DNA from: Chloroflexota bacterium | Lineage (GTDB): Bacteria > Chloroflexota > Anaerolineae > Aggregatilineales > UBA2796 | Reading direction: 5' to 3' | Assembly: GCA_017743585.1 (NCBI GenBank) | Contig: JAGHYP010000020.1 | Location: forward strand, 1-17,494 | DNA length: 17,494 nucleotides | Shown here: one piece after another, positions 13,805 to 17,494 of the stretch | How the letters are laid out: each line of letters starts with the position of its first letter | How positions within the stretch are numbered: the stretch's first letter is position 1 | Position numbers and translations under genes: made by a program | The notes under the pieces: generated by a model | What the model was told of the DNA's origin: nothing | What the model saw: the letters and a program-made list of their open reading frames with translations, nothing else | The model's database searches: none

Positions 13805-14779
13805 TCATTCGCTGTGCATGCGGAAATGGCTGAGCTGCGAGAGCGCGCGCACTTGCTGCTCGGCGCGGTAGGAGCTGCGCACTAGCGGCCCGCTCTCCAC
13901 CCACTTGAAGCCGAGTTCCAAGCCGATGCGCTTGAGCTCCTCGAACTCGGCGGGCTCGTAGTAGCGCTCAACCGGCAGATGCCTCTTGCTCGGCTGCAAG
14001 TACTGACCGATGGTCAGGATGTCCACCTTGAGCGCCGCCAAGTCGCGCATGACGGCGACCACTTCATCGAACGTCTCGCCAAGGCCGACCATGATGCCGC
14101 TCTTGGTCAGCACGAGCGGATCGAGCGCTTTGGCGTTGCCGAGCGTCGCCATTGCCCATTCGTATCTATCTTGCGGCTGGACGCGCTTGAAGAGCCGCGG
14201 CACGGTCTCCACGTTGTGATTGAGGATCTCAGGCTGCGCGTCCATCACGATCTTGAGCGCCTCGATCTTGCCTTTGAAGTCTGGGATCAGCACTTCGATT
14301 GAGCAGCCGGGCTGCACCTGCCGAATGCGCCTGATGGTCATGGCGAAGATTGGCGCGCCGCCATCAGGGAGCTCGTCGCGGTTCACGCTGGTGATGACCA
14401 CATGGCGTAAGTTCATGGCGCGCACTGCCTCTGCCACACGGATCGGCTCTGTCCAATCCAGCGGCGCAGGGCGACCCGTCTTGATGTTGCAGAAGCCGCA
14501 AGAGCGCGTGCAGGTATCGCCCATCAACAAGAAAGTGGCGGTGCCGTTTCCCCAGCACTCGCCGATATTTGGGCAGTGCGCCTCTTCGCAGACGGTGTTT
14601 AGCGCCTTGCTGCGCATGAGCGCGCGCACCATCTCGTAGGTTTCGCCGCCGGGCGCGCGCACCTTGATCCACGGCGGACGGCGTTGTAGACGCGCCGCTT
14701 GTTGCAGCTCATCTACGCGAGCGCGCACGGCAGGCTCACTAATCGGAATCTGATCGAGCGGGATGATCGTCTCGGCCAC
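13805..14779 (-). CDS. lipA: Lipoyl synthase (radical SAM)
   Basis: The enzyme inserts two sulfurs into protein-bound octanoyl groups to make lipoyl cofactors for the 2-oxoacid dehydrogenases and the glycine cleavage system. The product is 324 residues, normal for the family. The auxiliary cluster ligands are C64, C69 and C75 (VCEEAHCPNIGECW), the radical SAM cluster is C90, C94 and C97 (CTRSCGFC), and the C-terminal RSSY (301-304) carries the serine ligand of the auxiliary cluster. The start is GTG 14779 with AAGGAG 7 nt upstream. It stands alone, convergent with nuoI and divergent from the aminotransferase; no lipB or lplA is in the window. Confidence 0.97.
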   Translation of the reverse strand: MAETIIPLDQIPISEPAVRARVDELQQAARLQRRPPWIKVRAPGGETYEMVRALMRSKALNTVCEEAHCPNIGECWGNGTATFLLMGDTCTRSCGFCNIKTGRPAPLDWTEPIRVAEAVRAMNLRHVVITSVNRDELPDGGAPIFAMTIRRIRQVQPGCSIEVLIPDFKGKIEALKIVMDAQPEILNHNVETVPRLFKRVQPQDRYEWAMATLGNAKALDPLVLTKSGIMVGLGETFDEVVAVMRDLAALKVDILTIGQYLQPSKRHLPVERYYEPAEFEELKRIGLELGFKWVESGPLVRSSYRAEQQVRALSQLSHFRMHSE

Positions 14780-14902
14780 GCGGGAGCTCCTTAATCAAGA
14801 CACGGTTAGCGGTCGCGCGAGCGTTGTGCTATTGAGCAGGCATGATAATCCTGAATTTAACATTCTTCCGCGCCGCTGGCAAGCGCGGACATCTAGCGCT
14901 TG

Positions 14903-14911
14903 TGGTAGAAT
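14903..14911 (+). promoter_or_regulatory. Extended -10 promoter element for the aminotransferase-hflX unit
   Basis: TGGTAGAAT combines a TGn extension with a TAGAAT -10 box, 25 bases before the ATG at 14937. That leaves a leader of roughly 19 bases containing an AAAAGG ribosome site. The same GTGGTAGAAT string occurs at 9900. No good -35 is evident, as is usual for extended -10 promoters. Confidence 0.42.
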
Positions 14912-14936
14912 CGACCTTGAAAAGGTCTCTACGCGC

Positions 14937-16133
14937 ATGGCGACACAAACTTTTTCACTTCCCAAGGCAGCGGCGCGCCTTGACCGATTGCCGCCTTATG
15001 GCTTCGAGCTAATCAACCGCCGCATCGGGCAGCTGACAGCAGCGGGCGCGGATATCATCCGCCTCGATATGGGCAGCCCTGATATGCCACCACCGCCGCC
15101 TGTGATCGAAATGCTGCAGCGCAGCGCTCAAAATCCGAAGTCTCATGGCTATGGCGGTTATCGCGGCTTGCCCGCCTTCCGCAAAGCAGTGGCAGCGTAC
15201 TATGAGCGGCGCTTCGGCGTGCAGGTGGACGCCGATAAAGAGGTGCTGCCGCTGATCGGCTCGAAGGAAGGCATTGTGAACCTAGCGCTCGCCTTCATAG
15301 ACCGAGGCGATGCAGCCATTGTGCCTGATCTGAACTATCCGGCGTACACAATGGGCACGCTGATGGCAGGCGGCGATGTGATCCTGATGCACCTTGACCC
15401 TGCCCGCAATTATGAACCTGATCTTGACGCGTTGCGCGAGCAGCCTGAGCTGCGGCGCGCCAAACTGCTCTGGGTGAACTATCCGAACAATCCAACAGGC
15501 GCTACGTGCGACCTCGCGCTCTACGAAAAACTGGTCGCTTTCTGCCGCGAGCATCGCCTGTTGCTCTGCTCCGATAATCCATACGCCGAAGTGGTCTACG
15601 ATGGCTACCGCGCGCCGAGCGCGCTACAAGTTGAAGGCGCGCTTGAATGCACGGTCGAGTTCATGTCGCTCTCGAAGCTTTACAACATGGCAGGCTGGCG
15701 CTTGGGCGCGTGCCTTGCGCGGCGCGAGGTGATCGAAGCGCTGTTGACCATCAAGAGCAACATGGATAGCGGACATTTCCATCCGATCTATGAGGCAGGC
15801 GCGCTGGCGCTGAACGAGACGCCGCAAAGTTGGATTGATGCCCGCAATGCGATCTATCAGGCGCGGCGCGATGTGCTTTTGGCGGCTTGCCCGAGCATCG
15901 GGCTGAGCCCATTCAAGACGTCAGGCTCGCTGTACGTCTGGGCGCGCGTGGAAGAAGGTGACGACGTGGCATACGTCCAAGCCGCGCTAGAGCAAGCGCA
16001 CGTCAGCCTGACGCCCGGCGCGATGTACGGGCCGGCAGGCAAAGGCTACGTGCGGCTGAGCATCAGCGTGGCAGATGAGCGCTTGCAAGAGGCGATTGCG
16101 CGTCTAAAGGCATGGTATTCGGGACGAGCATAG
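14937..16133 (+). CDS. PLP-dependent aminotransferase, class I/II, probably LL-diaminopimelate aminotransferase (DapL-like)
   Basis: The 398-residue protein is a fold-type I aminotransferase. It has GYGGYRG 71-77, NNPTG 184-188, D213 and Y216 (SDNPYAE), the PLP-binding Lys K247 (SLSKLYN) and the substrate-carboxylate Arg R373 (YVRLS). PLIGSKEGI (105-113) and YNMAGWRLG (249-257) fit the DapL group, which makes LL-diaminopimelate from tetrahydrodipicolinate in lysine and cell-wall synthesis. Related aspartate or aromatic aminotransferases share most of these motifs, so the exact substrate is less certain. ATG 14937 is chosen because AAAAGG lies upstream and the sequence before it does not look coding. 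It diverges from lipA by 157 bases and is 9 bases ahead of hflX. Confidence 0.85.
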   Translation: MATQTFSLPKAAARLDRLPPYGFELINRRIGQLTAAGADIIRLDMGSPDMPPPPPVIEMLQRSAQNPKSHGYGGYRGLPAFRKAVAAYYERRFGVQVDADKEVLPLIGSKEGIVNLALAFIDRGDAAIVPDLNYPAYTMGTLMAGGDVILMHLDPARNYEPDLDALREQPELRRAKLLWVNYPNNPTGATCDLALYEKLVAFCREHRLLLCSDNPYAEVVYDGYRAPSALQVEGALECTVEFMSLSKLYNMAGWRLGACLARREVIEALLTIKSNMDSGHFHPIYEAGALALNETPQSWIDARNAIYQARRDVLLAACPSIGLSPFKTSGSLYVWARVEEGDDVAYVQAALEQAHVSLTPGAMYGPAGKGYVRLSISVADERLQEAIARLKAWYSGRA

Positions 16134-16142
16134 GAGCGTGCA

Positions 16143-17492
16143 TTGAGGCGTCACAGAGCCCAAGTGGAGACTTTCATCGCGCCAGAGGATGACGAGCGGC
16201 TGACCGCGCCGCCTAAAGAGCGCGGCTTCCTTGTGGCGGCAGAGGTGCGCTCGGCGCGCCCCCTGCTGCGCGCGCAAGAGTCGCTGGATGAGCTGGCGCT
16301 CTTGGCGAAGACGGCAGGCATTCAAGTGGTCGGGCGCGCTGTGCAGCATTTACAGCGCATCGATCCTGCCACGTACATCGGCAGCGGCAAAGTGCGCGAG
16401 GTGCAAGAGCTAGTGGCGCAACTTGCCGCTGATGTGGTCATTTTTGACGACGAGCTTTCGCCTAACCATCAGCGCGAGCTGGAAAAATGCTTCGGCGAGA
16501 CGGTCAAGGTCATCGATCGCTCAGCGCTGATCCTCGATATCTTTGCGCAGCACGCGCGCACGCGCGAGGGCGCGCTGCAAGTTGAGCTGGCGCAATACGA
16601 GTACCGTCTGCCCCGCTTGACGCGCCAATGGACACACCTCGCACGCCAAGCGGGCGGCAGCAGCGGACGCAGCGGCAACGGCGGGGTCGGCTTGCGCGGG
16701 CCGGGCGAGACGCAGCTGGAGTCGGATCGGCGCGAGATCAAGAGGCGCATCGCCAAACTGAAGCAAGAGATCGAAGCAGTGCGAGCGCATCGCGGTCGGC
16801 ATCGCGCTCAGCGCGCGCGGCAGGGCATCCCAACCATTGCCTTGGTCGGATACACCAACGCCGGCAAGTCCACGCTGCTCAACGCGCTGACTGGCGCTAA
16901 TGTCTACGTCGCCGATCAGCTATTTGCCACGCTCGACCCGACCACGCGACGCCTGACCTTGAACAGCGGCAAGCAAGTCCTGATCTCAGACACGGTCGGC
17001 TTCATTCAAAAACTGCCAACGACCTTGATCGCTGCCTTCCGCGCCACGCTGGAGGAAGTGAGCGAAGCAGACATGATCATCCATGTGGTGGACGCCGCGC
17101 ATCCGCAGGCTGCCGCGCAGATTGAAGCAGTGGAAGATACTCTAGCTGAGATCGACGTGCCGCGCTTGCCGCGCATCCTCGCCCTGAACAAGATCGATAA
17201 GCTGCCGAATGGTGTGCCGCCGTTGCGCGGCGCCGATCGCTACGCCGCTATTGTGCCAATCTCAGCGCAGAGCGGCGAAGGCTTGCCGTTGCTCATCAGC
17301 GAGATCGAGCGCGTCTTGCGCGAATCGATGTTGGAGATCGAGCTGCTCGTCCCGTACCAGCGCGGCGATCTGTTGGCGCTCATCCGCGAGCAAGGCGTCC
17401 TCGATAGCGCGCAGCCGACGGCAAAAGGCATGCATATCCGTGCGCACGTGCCGCCGCGCCTCGCTGCCTTGTTAGCAGAGGATAAAATCTAG
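16143..17492 (+). CDS. hflX: GTPase HflX
   Basis: HflX is a ribosome-binding GTPase that splits stalled 70S ribosomes under stress. The 449-residue product has the N-terminal HflX domain (about 45-195) with the family signature GGVGLRGPGETQLE (180-193). A coiled-coil (about 195-228) precedes the G domain with G1 GYTNAGKST (236-244), G3 DTVGF (283-287), G4 NKID (349-352) and G5 SAQSGEG (374-380). A short C-terminal domain follows. The start is TTG 16143, supported by TAGGAG 6 nt upstream that overlaps the aminotransferase TAG stop. The stop is TAG 17490-17492, so the gene is complete. It is likely co-transcribed with the aminotransferase. Confidence 0.95.
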   Translation: MRRHRAQVETFIAPEDDERLTAPPKERGFLVAAEVRSARPLLRAQESLDELALLAKTAGIQVVGRAVQHLQRIDPATYIGSGKVREVQELVAQLAADVVIFDDELSPNHQRELEKCFGETVKVIDRSALILDIFAQHARTREGALQVELAQYEYRLPRLTRQWTHLARQAGGSSGRSGNGGVGLRGPGETQLESDRREIKRRIAKLKQEIEAVRAHRGRHRAQRARQGIPTIALVGYTNAGKSTLLNALTGANVYVADQLFATLDPTTRRLTLNSGKQVLISDTVGFIQKLPTTLIAAFRATLEEVSEADMIIHVVDAAHPQAAAQIEAVEDTLAEIDVPRLPRILALNKIDKLPNGVPPLRGADRYAAIVPISAQSGEGLPLLISEIERVLRESMLEIELLVPYQRGDLLALIREQGVLDSAQPTAKGMHIRAHVPPRLAALLAEDKI

Positions 17493-17494
17493 CC

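Noticed and set aside
14763..14936. 58-residue N-terminal extension of the aminotransferase
   Set aside because: It overlaps the lipA start and the promoter region, and the ATG at 14937 has a ribosome site and a family-like N-terminus.
1..17494. Mobile elements, CRISPR arrays, prophage or defence genes
   Set aside because: No transposase, integrase, nuclease or regularly spaced repeats were seen, and the gene content is housekeeping in character.

Overview
This is bacterial chromosomal DNA: GC-rich, densely packed with short operons, and with no mobile element, rRNA, tRNA or CRISPR array that I can see. Together, a fused NuoCD, a short IscX, an ACT protein of the COG3603 kind, a YdjI-like SPFH protein and DapL-like and HflX genes suggest Chloroflexota (perhaps Anaerolineae-like). 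That assignment is an inference from gene content, not from a marker-gene comparison.

Layout. (a) 1-1833: the last 30 codons of a plus-strand gene, a perfect 14-bp hairpin, then a minus-strand pair (SPFH protein and a small helical partner). (b) 1948-2448: a Nudix hydrolase transcribed away from that pair; 2483-2602: a possible 39-residue membrane protein on the minus strand. (c) 2705-8818: a tight plus-strand run of five genes: ACT-domain protein, histidine kinase with a degenerate receiver domain, two-domain ALDH16-type aldehyde dehydrogenase, biotin-protein ligase, and a membrane-anchored protein whose last 21 or so codons lie in another frame. (d) 8819-9394: a minus-strand TPR protein whose stop codon abuts the end of that run. 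(e) 9395-9899: a gene-free stretch ending in a palindrome. (f) 9900-13645: iscX-nuoB-nuoCD-nuoI, which together encode the whole quinone-reducing (Q) module of respiratory complex I and an Fe-S assembly factor. (g) 13805-14779: lipoyl synthase on the minus strand. (h) 14937-17492: an LL-diaminopimelate-aminotransferase-like gene and hflX, with a 9-nt gap.

How the genes work together. The clearest functional unit is (f): NuoB, NuoCD and NuoI form the complex I arm that carries electrons over clusters N6a, N6b and N2 to quinone. The N-module (E, F, G) and membrane-module (A, H, J-N) genes must lie elsewhere. Heading this run with iscX links Fe-S maturation to three Fe-S-rich or Fe-S-adjacent subunits. 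Unit (c) is co-transcribed by arrangement, but I see no shared pathway. The remaining genes are housekeeping: lipoylation, biotinylation, amino-acid metabolism and ribosome rescue.

The observations most worth a second look are the apparent 1-nt deletion near 8754, the kinase whose receiver lacks its phospho-acceptor Asp, the ALDH16-type enzyme, the Q-module-only nuo operon led by iscX, and the palindrome at 9849-9870. I found no clearly new defence or mobile system.
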